In this document: one piece after another, positions 49,784-63,862 of the stretch | Position numbering within the stretch: the stretch's first letter is position 1 | Layout of the letters: every line of letters begins with the position of its first letter | From: Apophysomyces variabilis | Taxonomy: Eukaryota; Mucoromycota; Mucoromycetes; Mucorales; Mucoraceae | Direction: 5' to 3' | DNA: 64,000 nucleotides | Assembly (NCBI GenBank): GCA_002749535.1 | Contig: MZZL01000408.1 | Location: 2,000,631 to 2,064,630 of the forward strand | Program-made: the position numbers and the translations under genes | The notes under the pieces: generated by a model | Databases searched by the model: none | The model's input: the letters and a program-made list of their open reading frames with translations, nothing else | Told to the model about the DNA's origin: nothing

Positions 49784-50210
49784 ATCACAATATATGATAA
49801 CATCTTGGACAAGATCTTTCTTGATCTTTACGATCCTGGCAAGTGCACTCCTGAAGAGATCATGTTGAGGGTCTTCAATCAAAGATCTGTTTTCCATCAA
49901 CGGATTATGCATGCTTCCAAACATAATGAAGCAAGATCAAATGCAATCCAGGTTATAGATGTGCTAGATCTTGAAAGATCGCGCATGTTGCCATTTGCGA
50001 TCCGTGAGTCGCGGGAAGGAACGACTTCTTTTTTCATTTTCTTTTATTAAGAGTAAGCCAATGTTTAAGGTACATCGACCCGAAACCCATACTGCCAGTT
50101 TAAGGTGCGGCAGCTCAACCTCCACTGTCTCCACTTTATCTCGCACATGCGATACTTATTTAGCCTCGTTCCACAATCTCATACTTGCCACCAAAACGCT
50201 CTCGGAATAA
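49784..50210 (+). CDS. Hypothetical exon(s), family unknown
   Basis: An acceptor-like ACCCAG at about 49780 opens a frame of about 75 codons (TITIYDNILDKIFLDLYDPG, CTPEEIMLRVFNQRSVFHQR, RSNAIQVIDVLDLERSRMLP) that stops being protein-like at a GTGAGT donor near 50003. A second open stretch (KVHRPETHTASLRCGSSTST) ends at 50210. The first part looks truly coding. A possible upstream exon (NGFVSKL, ending at a GTAAGA donor near 49746) has no start codon that I could find. Function unknown. Confidence 0.35.
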
Positions 50211-50214
50211 GAAA

Positions 50215-51120
50215 CACTTCACGCTTGGCCCTTCATAGCCTAATCAGTGTAACTTTCCCGGTATTCAACCTTGGCTAAGAAAGTGGTCAAAGGGAGCACC
50301 GCATAAGAGAAAGGTAGGCAGAACAAAGGACTGACCAACCTCATTTAGGGACCGATGAGGAAAGTGGTCGCCCTTAAATACGCGTTCTTTGGGGGGAACG
50401 AGATGACTGTTTTTACGTCACCCGGGATCGCTCACAGGATTTTCACCCCAATTCCAAAACTCATTTCGTGGCAATGACCAACTGAATATCGAATAATGAC
50501 TCTGTCACTTTCATGCTCAAAATAAAAACAATTTTTGCATCTTCTTACAGATAATATTATAGCCATTCTTGTCTCTCCCAATACTCCTGCAAGTGATAGA
50601 TGACTGATGAATCCATCCTTGGCAATTTTTTATGGTTATGGTGTTGCTGGCTGCAATCATCCTATCCTTCAAATTCTCCCTGTCTACTAGTCATTCGCGT
50701 TTAACGAATTATTCGTTGGCAGAACATAGAGATACAGTATTGATAAAGTAGAGGCAGTTGCGATGGTTATGGACCTTTTTATACACTATTTTTATTGATC
50801 TATTACTTATACTATCGTGATGACTGTAAATTAGCTTAGCAAGCCAATAGAATTCAGCATTATTCAGGGTTCTTGATGCTCCTGGAGCAATGTCAACTGC
50901 CTTCGCCCTGTCAGTCTAACACGAGCCAAGGTCGCATAAGCTCACCCGACCGTTCATACCTGCTTTCGACTAGTCCTTCTTTACCATTACACGTCCCACA
51001 TTATCTTTGTCTAACCATGGTCGCGCAGTGATAGAAATTCTTACTGTTTGTAAGGCTGCACGGTCATAGAATAAACGAAATAGACTATCACGTGTCAAAA
51101 CGTCTTCTTCCTTCATCATC
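50215..51120. other. Intergenic, nothing recognised
   Basis: No frame or RNA gene supported. The last 100 bases are the probable promoter of the thioesterase. Confidence 0.5.
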
Positions 51121-51127
51121 TCACTCC

Positions 51128-51739
51128 ATGCCCACTGGCATTGCGAGACTACAGCTAGTCACTAAACATTTAGCCCCGGCCAGCATTCAAGCTCAAAAGC
51201 GAGCCTTGGCATCAAAAGCTCCTTCAGCGAAAGAAGCATCTTCACCTCCATACCGGGCACGAGGTGACTACAAGTATTTTCTCCCTATACAGAGTAGGTA
51301 AGTGGATATGTCCTTGCATTAGGACTCTCAGAAAAGTATCATTGAACGTGTTGTCTGTATTAGGTGGTCAGATCAAGATCAGTACGGGCACGTAAATAAT
51401 GCTATCTATTATCATTACATCGATACGGTGGTCAATGAGTACTTGATCAAATATTGCGGCCTTGACCCGTCTTCAAAAACGCAACCTATCGGCTTGGTTG
51501 TCAGCTCATCCGCGAACTTTTATGCCTCTGCATCCTATCCTAGTGTGCTAGAGGTAGGATTGACCGTGGCCAAAATCGGTCGAACAAGTATCACCTATCG
51601 AGTCGGCATTTTCGAGAATCAGAATCCCATGGCCTGTGTCGTTGGCGGCTTCACTCACGTATTTGTGGATCCGGTAGAACGACGTCCAGTGGAAATACCA
51701 GAAATGTTGAGAATAAAAGCTAGCGAGATATCAGCTTAA
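51128..51739 (+). CDS. Hotdog-fold acyl-CoA thioesterase (4HBT type)
   Basis: Two exons (51128-51297, 51364-51739) give 181 residues. The frame is open further 5', to a GTG at 51092, but the first ATG is at 51128 and I chose that. The N-terminal 50 residues are basic and Ser/Ala-rich (ARLQLVTKHLAPASIQAQKR), compatible with a mitochondrial presequence. The 4HBT domain starts at QSRWSDQDQYGHVNNAIYYH, which has the WxDxDxxGHVNN active-site signature, followed by VVSSSANFYASASYPSVLEV and GGFTHVFVDPVERRPVEIPE. Related fungal proteins hydrolyse acyl-CoA; the substrate is unknown. Confidence 0.85.
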
Positions 51740-51993
51740 ATTGAAAAGGATACAGGCTGTAGAGAAGCCTTTTGTTTTATTAAAAAGTCAAGGCGAGTAA
51801 ATTTTGCATGGCACGGAAAGGTGATGGAAAGGAAAAGAAGACAGAAAAAATAACAGGGAGTGCATGAATAGGAATAGAAACAGATCATTGGTGGAAAACA
51901 ACCCAAAATCAGAGCTGCTTCTCGTTGTTCGTTTTGGTGACCTCTCTTCTATGATGTATGTGAGCATGATTAGGATTACTCCGCTATAAAGCC

Positions 51994-53283
51994 TTACGAT
52001 TGTTCCTCTTGACTGTTATCTTCATCGTCACTGCGTGTGTCTTCCGCGTTTTTGCCTTGAAAAATCCGAACGATGACTCGGACAATCATCAGAAACCAAT
52101 AGAACATAATAGCACTCAACAGGAGAAACAAGCCAAGGTACATCTTTTGTGTCAGTGGTGTGAAATACTTGCCCTTTGCAGGTTCCCACTTCATATCCAG
52201 GTACTTCGTTGGCTCCACTATCCATCTAAAGTTACCGTCTGCCATATCCATTATCTGAGTTCAATTACCTGCTGTTGCCCAGATGATCACAGAGAAAAAG
52301 CCGTGGCGTGTAACAGGCCAAGTCACTGCAAACAGACCAAACGCAATATCGCACAGCATAGTGTATCCAAGGTATTTAAGAATTTTGGCAAGCTATCAAG
52401 GATGAGTTGAGCGATTGGTTTTTTGATTCAAGTCGTATCACTTGCCGACAAGATGATGTCGGCCAAATCCATGCAGCATAAGACGGCGTTCCCTATGCGT
52501 GTAAAGTTCGTGCAGTAACTAGTGACGAGCAGGGTGGTCGTGATGATGTGATGCAGGAGCATTGCATAATGATCTTTCCGTCGTTTCTCTACGTGTAGTA
52601 CGTATACTTGCTGAAGCCAGAAGGCCATTTGCATCAAATAATACATTTTCATATTTCGAGATATCAGGATATGCGGATAATCAATCCAATACTGGGATGT
52701 GTCAAGCCAGTGGGGGCTGTGATACATCAGGTACTAAAGTTTAAAGAAAATTAGGGGACAAATCATACTCGCCATAGTAAACCCCCTTCTCGATCTCCTT
52801 CTTTCATTAAGAATGTTGACAACACCCACCATGCCCATCGACCAGAAAATGGTCGAATATCCACATGTAAATCCTTGTTCTGCCAGTCGCTGGCGCTTTG
52901 TCAGTGGTGAAACGCCTAGAAATGCTGCTGCAGGCAAATAAATATACTTCATTGAGGCTGCTCGTATGAAAGTGAAGGCTAAGATCCAGAAGCCAACAAA
53001 GTATATATCGTTGACGCCTTTTCCGTAAGCGTCTTGTCCATATTCATACGAGACAAACAGGCATTTTCGTGCTAATGAGGATCCAAAGAAATATGCAAGA
53101 AGAAGTGTACAGGAAAGTGCACCCGTTATTTCTATTCAAGCGGTGTTATATGACACAGCTTTGTTTCGTCGCGTGAAATGGTCATGCTTTACCTAGTTCA
53201 CAATCAGAGAAACGCTCTGTCAAACTCTTTGTGTGAATATCTTTTCTAGTTGTAGATTTCAAGGGAGGTGCTACTTCTGTCAT
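51994..53283 (-). CDS. Ceramide synthase (LAG1/LAC1, TLC domain)
   Basis: ER membrane enzyme that N-acylates sphingoid bases. From ATG 53283: MTEVAPPLKSTTRKD..., spliced at an AACTAG junction to EITGALSCTLLLAYFFGSSL, then DIYFVGFWILAFTFIRAASM, LTKRQRLAEQGFTCGYSTIF and, by a GTGGGT donor, FWSMGM joined to YLMYHSPHWLDTSQYWIDYP. The Lag1 motif follows: HYAMLLHHIITTTLLVTSYC (catalytic His pair) and CCMDLADIILS. The next intron (52445-52393) must start GCAAGT; this gives LSLAKILKYLGYTMLCDIAF with the exact spacing of the family. The end YFTPLTQKMYLGLFLLLSAI and an acidic tail (SDDEDNSQEEQS) are typical. The junction near 52270, between WATA and KYLDMKW, is unresolved. Confidence 0.88.
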
Positions 53284-53289
53284 GAGGAA

Positions 53290-55260
53290 GACAAAGAAGA
53301 CAGGAAAAAGAAAGAAGGGCGAATCGATCAAAAGCTGAGAGCGTGTTGCCAAAAATACGTTCGGCGATTGGAATTGAGGGGACTTTTTTTAACGTCTTTT
53401 TCTCGGTCACTATGCGAGAAAAAACTTACATTGACACCATTCTAAGAATACGACCTTTAGTAGAACAAAGTTCAACCATAGCAAACGCCTCCTAATACTG
53501 TGCTAACCATATGACTAAGGGTTATGTTCCTGTTGCTGCTGCTGCCATTAAACCCTACTTTACGTATAGATAACAAGATCCCTCTCTCCCCTGAAAGCCT
53601 CAATTTGATCCGTAACTTTCTTCGTAACGCAAGGAAACTTGTAATACAGATAGTTAGTCCTGACTTTTATATTTCCTTCTTGATTTTATCTTTTTCCTAA
53701 GTGCTAGAGTCATTCATGTCAAAAACATTTTCTCTGTGTCTTGGTTTTTTTTCCACTTCTTTTTGCACGCTAAAAGTTTCAGGTCGCACACGGATCAACT
53801 AGCTGCATCCCTAATCGCTGAACGGCCAGCAAATGCAGCTCTAATCCATCCATAAAAATGTATCTTACACTTGTTTTATTACGCAGGGTGAGTGTCATAC
53901 CATGAAAACGAATATATGCTCAAGACAGAGGTCACGCTTGATTTTCATGTACATCACGTAGCCAATAAGTCCGCTTGTCCGTTTGTACTGAAATTTTAAG
54001 GTTGCAACTAATTTGAAAACTTTTTCTTTTAGGTTCCAGTTTTAAATTTTACAGGGCACTTAGGCATAGTAGGATGTGGGTTACGGCGCGAAAGACCAGG
54101 TCAAATTCAGGGAAGAAAAGCAGTTCGTTCTGATTCATTGCTGTGTATCAAAATTGTTTGAATGTCCGCATTATAATGAACCTGAAAATCAACGAGAAAA
54201 AAAAGCCTGTGCACGCGTTTGCTACATAGCATAGGTTTCTTTTTCCTACTTTTTTCCTGGTAGTGCACGCTTAGAGTGCGCAAAGCATAAATCAAATTAT
54301 CTAACTTGGGCAAGAGACTATATGTAACAGGTAGCAATTGAATGGTTAAAGTGAGCACGGTCCATTAAAAGTAACATTCTGCAAATACTTACCAATAAAA
54401 CTATTAATTTACTTAGAAGTAACGCTTTCACAGGAGGTAGACCTATTTAATGATTGTAGAATTTTGCAACAACGTCCAATCACCTACGGAGAGTTTTAGG
54501 TACAAGGGTAGAAATCGATAACTTCATAGCGCGATTTCTTACAGCTCATTGCGCATGAACAGTGATTAAAAAGGATATAGTTGCTGTATCTGCTCTCATT
54601 GGCATGCGGATGACTCGTAAATCGCATTGTAGTCGACACCATCACTATTCAATATCGCGAGCACATTGCTACGATGTTTGCGGAGTTAATTCCTTTATAG
54701 AGATTGGTGGTTTCTATTTTTTGCATCCATTTTTCCATAGAATCGTGGTGACACCGTGCAACGCTAAAGTTATACCTGTACTTAGTGAACCACAGCATCA
54801 ACGGCTGGTTACTATATGCCATGGAGACATGAGAGTATTTGCACTAAGCACTGGAATCTATGGACAACCCATCACGTCATTGTGTACCGCAGCCACTTTA
54901 AAAATTTCTCGATTGATTGAAAAATCGGCATTAGTTTCTCTTTGTACGCGACAGTTATGCCCTTTATGCAGATATAGAATGCAAAAAGATTCCCATATAA
55001 GTTATAATGGGTCATGGACGCTTTGTACGCTTCCGAAGCCTACTAACCACTAGACTTCTCAACCTTAAAGCACTGATTGTCCAAAGCAAAGGCGGTTTAC
55101 TTTAACGTGCTCGATTGCCTCTACGTTGAGCGGAATGCTTACTTTCCCGCCAATCAGTATTCATAGTAACGCCAAGTTTGGTGTAACAGTGCCGCCCTAA
55201 ATACAAAATACAATGCCAACCCTGTTACAGCATACTCCCGGTCTGACCAATCAGAATTTG
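53290..55260. other. Intergenic with one unrecognised ORF
   Basis: A 163-codon plus frame (54562-55053, GTG at its start; first ATG near 54601) is Cys-rich toward the end (SLCTRQLCPLCRYRMQKDSH). It may be a gene fragment or chance. 54000-54450 is AT-rich. CCAAT motifs at 55149 and 55249 probably belong to the calreticulin promoter. Confidence 0.35.
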
Positions 55261-55310
55261 CCATGAACTCGCTTTGGCATCATTGGCTAAAATTTCATAA
55301 TCGCCTTGCT

Positions 55311-55322
55311 TGCCACGTCAGT
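55311..55322 (-). promoter_or_regulatory. Unfolded-protein-response element (UPRE) of calreticulin
   Basis: CCACGTCA at 55313-55320 is TGACGTGG on the minus strand, the consensus bound by Hac1/XBP1-type bZIP factors. It stands about 95 bases before the calreticulin ATG, next to CCAAT-type sites. Basis: direct sequence match; binding is inferred. Confidence 0.6.
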
Positions 55323-55412
55323 CGCCGACCATAAGTTTAAAAAGACCCGCGGCGCGTACCTCTTTTCATCTTCATCTCCTTCCCTCAACTTTTTTCGTCC
55401 TTACATAATACT

Positions 55413-56863
55413 ATGAAGATTCCCACCATCACCGCCATTTTGGGTCTTGCTGCCCTTGCTTCTGCTGAGGTTTTCCTTCACGAAACCTTCTCAGACGGTG
55501 AAGCCTGGAAGGATCGCTGGACTCTTTCAAACTACCGCGAAGACCTCGGTAAGTTCGAGGTCGCGCCTGGCAAATGGTACGTCGATAAGGAGAAGAATGC
55601 TGGTTTGAGAACTACGGAAGACTACCGTTTCTATGCCGCCTCTACCTCTTTCAAGCCATTCAGCAACAAGGGCAAGGATTTTGTTGTCCAATTCGACGTG
55701 AAGAATGAGCAGAACATTGATTGTGGTGGCAGCTACGTTAAAGTAAGTTTGTTTTCTATCTTGCTGTTGTACACGGCGATGATGAAGCAAAGAAACGACG
55801 GAACTGTTACTAATTGCTTTTCACCATTCAGATCTTCTCTGATAAGTTTGATCCCAAGACCTTCAACGGCGACAGCGACTACAACATCATGTTTGGCCCT
55901 GACTTCTGTGGCACTAAAGCCATGGTGCATGTTATCTTCAACTACAATGGCACCAATCACAATTTGAAGAAGACGATTCCCGCTCCTCATGATGTTTACA
56001 CCCATACGTACACTTTGATCGTGAAACCTGATCAGACCTATCAAGTGCTGATTGACGGTGAAGAGAAGCAGGCCGGCAGCTTGATCGAGGATTGGGATTT
56101 CTTGCCTCCCAAGAAGATCTTGGACCCCGAGGCTAAGAAGCCTGAAGACTGGGTAGATGAGGCTGAAATTGATGATCCTGAAGACAAGAAGCCCGAGGGT
56201 TATGATGACATTCCTGAATTCATTCCTGACCCCGAAGCTAAGAAGCCTGAAGACTGGGATGATGATATGGATGGTGAATGGGAAGCACCTTCGTAAGTGA
56301 ATTGCTTTCTATTGTGATATCGGACTATGGTATTTATCTCATCGCATTTTTCGTGTAGCATCTCCAACCCCGACTATAAAGGACCATGGTCCGCTCGAAA
56401 GATTCCCAACCCTGCGTATAAGGGTCCTTGGGTCCATCCTGAGATTGATAACCCCGAATACAAGGTTGACAATGAAATCTATGCCTATGACTTCAAGAAC
56501 ATCGGTTTGGATCTGTGGCAAGTCAAGTCCGGCAGTATCTTCAACAACTTCTTCATTGCAGACGACGTAGCTGAAGCTGAAAAGGCTCGCAAAGAGTCTT
56601 TGGAGTTGGCTGCAAAGGAAAAGGAGGCCAAGGAAGCATACGATCAAGAGCAGGAGAAGCTGGAGGAGGAAGCCAGAAAGAAGAAGGAAGAGGAGGAAGC
56701 AAAGGAAGAGAAGAAGGATTCCGAAGACAGCTCAGCCGATGAAGAGATTAATCTTGATCTTGATACCGAGAAGGAGCCTGAAGTAGCCAAGGAGGAAGTT
56801 AAGGAAGAAGTCAAGGAACCTGCCAAGGAAGAAGAGAAGAAGACTGTCAAGGATGAACTGTAG
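55413..56863 (+). CDS. Calreticulin, ER-luminal lectin chaperone with KDEL end
   Basis: Three exons: from ATG 55413 to SYVK (about 55742), from IFSDKFDPKTFNGDSDYNIM to about 56294, and from ISNPDYKGPWSARKIPNPAY to the stop at 56863. Signal peptide MKIPTITAILGLAALASA. The N-domain carries FGPDFCGTKAMVHVIFNYNG with the lectin-site Cys/Gly/Tyr residues; the P-domain has the repeated PDPEAKKPEDWDDDMDGEWE and NPDYKGPW units. The C-terminus is a long acidic/basic Ca-binding region (Glu/Lys-rich) ending in KDEL, so the protein is soluble and ER-retained, not a calnexin. A consensus UPRE lies upstream. Complete and intact. Confidence 0.95.
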
Positions 56864-57138
56864 ATAAAAAAAACCCTTATCCTTGCTTTTCTCTCGTAGT
56901 TTCCCATCCCTCCCGTTTTTGTTTTGTAATTTACCTCTCTTATATCGTCATCACTTCGTATTGCTTTGAAAAAGCGTTCCATAAAACCAACATTCAAGTA
57001 TAACAGCTTTATTTTTCATTCTCAGTTTATAAACTCCGGTGATCTTAAGTCACATTCGTCGGAACGCTCGACTGTGTCGCTTTTGCAAATTTGGAACCTC
57101 TTTTAACAGAGGGGACTCTGATCTCTAAATCGAAAGTG

Positions 57139-59824
<2,686 letters not shown>

Positions 59825-59965
59825 CTTTTTTCTGCAGATAAATAAATTATCGCATCTTTGTTTTTTGTTTGTGTTTTCACTTAATGTAGAAACGATCACA
59901 ATTTGCGGCAGAAAAAGTCGTAGAATGATTCGCCCATATTGTTTCCGGCCCGCTTACTGCAAGTG

Positions 59966-61461
59966 TCAAGACGATTTATGTTTCTTCGTAACGTTTGCTT
60001 CTGTCGGGAAGTCGTTTTCGTTGCTCTCTGAACGCTTAGACTGCCCTTGAAGATCCGGATCGTTATTTGCGCGTTCGGTTATCTTTCGCTTAGACCGGAT
60101 AGGCAACCCAGACACAGTAACTGGTTTTCTCGCCTTGACACGGTTAGGCCCTGTCATCTCACAAAGTTAGCATCAAAACTAATCAATAAATTTTCCAGCT
60201 TGCCTAAAAGATCGGATGCTGTTGTTAATGTATGTTTGAGAGTAGGATTGGATGACGAAGTTGGCGTGGTAGATGTAGGTTTTAATGGTGCTACTGCAGA
60301 TCTGAACGGCGGTATCGTTGAGGATGCTGTATTAAGGGAAGATGATGCGATGGTATGTCGTTGCTGAGGTACACCGGGTTTGACGGGTGGTTTTATAGGT
60401 ATCCGTGAGACGGGTCTGACGGGTGCTGATAACCGTGCAAGATGCCTTGCAGTGGATGTGGATTTAGTTGGCATAGATGGTTTGCTTAGCCTTGGTACAG
60501 ATGTTAGCTTGCCGTGATTACTAGACCGTGAGCTTGTGCTAGACGAAGGACTAGGTGTTGCTTGAATACTAAGGTATTTTTTGACATCAGCAGGTAGTTC
60601 TGCATTGTATCTATTATATCAAGGTCAATCCAATAAGTTCTTACAACAAGTTGCTTACTTCGATGACTGTTCTGGTAGCTTTTCGCAATACGTCTTATAG
60701 CACGATCGAATGGCTAAGCGTACTTCTGGTGCTGGATCCATGGCGGCTGTTCGAATGGCGGCTTCAATATCAGATGTGTGTTTCTGGATATCAGGCACAT
60801 CGTTTACTTCCATTAGCGTTTGAAGACAGTCGGCAATACAACGTCGAACGGATTTGTTGGGCTCTTTGCAATTTTTCAAAATGCTGCATAGACGCGGTAC
60901 TAATTTTGGCACTTTGGCATTCGTAATAATGGTCTTATAACAGTCCAGCGACCGCGCAAGCAAAACCTTATTCGTACGGGCAAATTGACGCAAAAGAGTT
61001 GGCATAAAGAGATCATGAATCACTTCGAAATCGCGTTGCATCGCTTGTGAAAGACCTTTTAGCAGATCGGTCGCGGTGCCTGAAAGTCGAGTACGTTCGG
61101 TCGCCAGCTACACAAAAATACCTTATCAATTTCACGAACCAACCAGGGCGAAAAGCATAGTTTAGAACATACAGCTTTAATGATGGGTTTCTGCAGCGAG
61201 CGAATGTGATCAACGAAACCTTCATAAACATGTGCATTATCTTCCAAAGTCCACATTGTTACGTTCTTTAAAGCTTGGTTGAATTGTTCCCATGTCTCCT
61301 CCGTTTCCTTTTGTTTAAAGAGCTGTAGAGCTCGTTTCATTTCTTTGTCCAGATCGGACTTGGAGGAGATCTAATCAAAGTAACATTGAACATGGTCATC
61401 ATAGCAACGATTGTCAACTTACCCTTATCGGTTTTTTGGGGTACGCATCCCAGTTGGTCAT
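59966..61461 (-). CDS. CLASP-family TOG protein, short form
   Basis: Microtubule-stabilising plus-end protein family (Stu1/CLASP). Start MTNWDAYPKKPIR, then KEMKRALQLFKQKETEETWE, KNVTMWTLEDNAHVYEGFVD, LATERTRLSGTATDLLKGLS, then HDLFMPTLLRQFARTNKVLL and CLQTLMEVNDVPDIQKHTSD. This is the CLASP_N TOG domain of HEAT-like helices (about residues 30-235). A Ser/Pro/Thr-rich basic linker follows (HLARLSAPVRPVSRIPIKPP), of the kind that binds microtubules and EB1, and then LLGKLENLLISFDANF. There a GTGAGA donor near 60163 either is read through to a TGA at 60154 or splices to a basic exon ending TKKHKSS at 59966; this is unresolved. The whole is under about 450 residues, much shorter than usual CLASPs, with one TOG. 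Confidence 0.75.
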
Positions 61462-61469
61462 GGAAACGC

Positions 61470-62148
61470 TGAAAAAAGCGAAAGAAAAAAATTCAACAAG
61501 AGAAAAAGCGCCTCACGGAATTAGCACGATGACGCAGTTTTTTTTCTTTTAAAACAGCTAGTAGGCATAATGATCCATATAGACCCTGTTCTGTGATAGT
61601 GAATCCAAAGTTGACTACTGAAGATATACTAAGAGAGAATACTCGTGAAATTACAAGTAAAATGTGAAACCTGTTTGAGGCATTAAATATTGACACACGA
61701 GAATAAAAATGGCGTGGCCATAGGCGAACCCCTTGCCCCAAAAGAAAATTAGCATTATAGTTGACATCTCCAAGTTATCAACAATTGATCTAAGCAGTGG
61801 GTTAGTAGCTACTCTATAATATGACGAGCGCATCGACATTGATGACAAAGAAAGAACATGTGTCAATCTATGTCATGATTGACGTATTAGACACTTGATG
61901 GAAGTTGTTATGGATAGCTCGAGAAAAGAGAAGCAAAAGGTAGTTTCCAATACAGAGCGCTACATTATCGCTATATCCAAGTTTCACGGGTAATATGCGT
62001 TGTCCCCCATGTTCGAAGTACGAGTGGATAAATTCTTCTGCCGGATTCTTCATATATAATCTGAATGAATAACGTGCTCTTCTTTCAGTCATCTCTTCTT
62101 TCTCTAGTTTACCACATATCCTCTATCGCTGCTTTGTAGTCTTGAGAA
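61470..62148. other. Intergenic, divergent CLASP/subtilase promoters
   Basis: Minus frames at 61868-62092 and 61651-61866 are open for 70-75 codons but unrecognised. The rest is AT-rich promoter sequence. Confidence 0.4.
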
Positions 62149-63862
62149 ATGCGTTTTCCATTATATTTTTTCTTGCCTTTATTCAGCCCTACTGGTATCG
62201 CGCTTCATGTGGCATTATTCAATTCTTTGCCTTCACAAGGGTCTTTCAATGGAAATCCAATGCAACAATTGACATTTGACAAGGATACCCATTTTCTAAT
62301 TTCTAATACGACTCATGGCTGGTGGACTAGACACCCAGATTGCGTACTGGTCGAACAACACCGACAAGCAAAGATACAAAACATCGATCCATTGCTAGAG
62401 TGGAAACCAGAGGAAGAATCTCAGTTGGGCTTTAGCAGCCACGCGGACCATCTTTTGATGCAAATGAATGTCCCGAATTGGGTGAATAGCATTAAGATCT
62501 TTTCGCCGTTTTATCAACACTGTTCTAGGGTCTTGTTCGCATCGGTCAACGACAATTACCGCTTGGTAAAATATATGAGTATCCAGCATTAGCGGGTAAA
62601 AACGTGGATATATACATCATCGACACGTACGTGCAGAGTTTATGTACTGAATTGCAAAGTAACTGAGGCTTTTTGATACTGATATTGCATTTATGAAACA
62701 GGGGGGTCAACATAAACCATACCGATTTTGATGATCGTGCGGAGTGGGGTGCCACAATCATTGATGGCGGAGCCAATGTGGATAATCACGGTCATGGGAC
62801 AGCCGTAGCAGGTAAAAATAGTAACAAACCCATGGTATGTTTCTATCTTCCCATCTCGTTTAGGTATTGCAGCAGGCAGACTACAGGGCGTTGCAAAAAA
62901 GGCACATATCATAGCCGTCAAGGTAAGTAGTATATTTTTCTGAATTAAACTGTAACTCATGGGGTCACAAGTGTTTAAACGACGAAGGTGATGGATCTGT
63001 CAGCGATATAATCCAGGGTCTACACTATGTCATGGGGCAAGTGCAGGCTAGACGTCCGAACAAAGCCGTGGTCAAGTACGTCAGTTACTCATCGATTGCA
63101 CAGCATCTGATTGGTCTGCTTGTGATAGTTTGTCGGTTGAAGCTGACAGAAGTGATGCATTAAATGAAGCCATCGATGCGCTTGTTAGGGCAGATATTAT
63201 GGTTGTGGTAATTCTGCTTTTGATCTACTTCATGTGTTTGTCTGATTAATCCGCAATCAAATTAGGCTGCGGCCGGGAATATCGATGATAACCAAGACAA
63301 GGTAAGGACACACTTAGATTTCCCCTTGATACCATTTTAACATATTACAAGGATGCTTGCAATTATAGCCCATCCAGTTCATCAACAGCGCTTATCATAG
63401 GGGCAACAGGTATATTGGGTTGCAGTTACATGCGTTAATAAGCTCATCATGTCATTAGATTCAAACGACAATGTGGCATCCTTTAGTCGTAGTGGACCTT
63501 GTATTGACCTCTTTGCTCCTGGAGTTAAGATAACATCAGATGGAGGACGCGCAAACGATATTAGAGTAGTCTCTAGTGGTACATCATTCAGCGCACCGTT
63601 TGTATCTGGTCTGGCTGCCGTGCTGCTGAGTGAGACTGGGAACCAAACTGCTGAAAAAGTGCAGAATCACATATTAACCGTCAGCAGCTCAGATGTGCTT
63701 CAAATGCAGGGCACGTCTCCGAACCTGCTTTTATATACTGGATTCAGTGATACAAAACATGCAGGGGCTGCTACATCTGGAACGAACCAAAGCAACTGTG
63801 AGCAACGTATGGCGAACGCTGCACTTTTTCCGCTTATCGTTATGCTTCTGCTCATGACGTAG
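62149..63862 (+). CDS. Subtilisin-like serine protease (S8, proteinase K group), GPI-tailed
   Basis: About nine exons. ATG 62149 gives a signal peptide (MRFPLYFFLPLFSPTGIALH) and an I9-type propeptide. A GTGAAT-TTCTAG intron restores NWGLVRIGQRQLPLGKIYEY. The catalytic domain has the Asp block VDIYIIDTGVNINHTDF, the His block NHGHGTAVAGIAAG, SLSVEAD-type strand residues, the oxyanion Asn in AAAGN, and the Ser block SSGTSFSAPFVSGLAAVLLS. All three catalytic residues are present. The C-terminus is hydrophilic and Ser/Asn-rich and ends in a hydrophobic run (AALFPLIVMLLLMT), typical of a GPI signal, so the mature enzyme is probably cell-wall or membrane anchored. One acceptor (62972 area) is AAG. 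Confidence 0.92.

Noticed and set aside
51092..51127. Thioesterase start at 51092
   Set aside because: The codon there is GTG. The first ATG in frame is at 51128.
55413..56863. Calnexin as the identity of the ER lectin chaperone
   Set aside because: There is no membrane segment after the P-domain and the protein ends in KDEL, so it is calreticulin.
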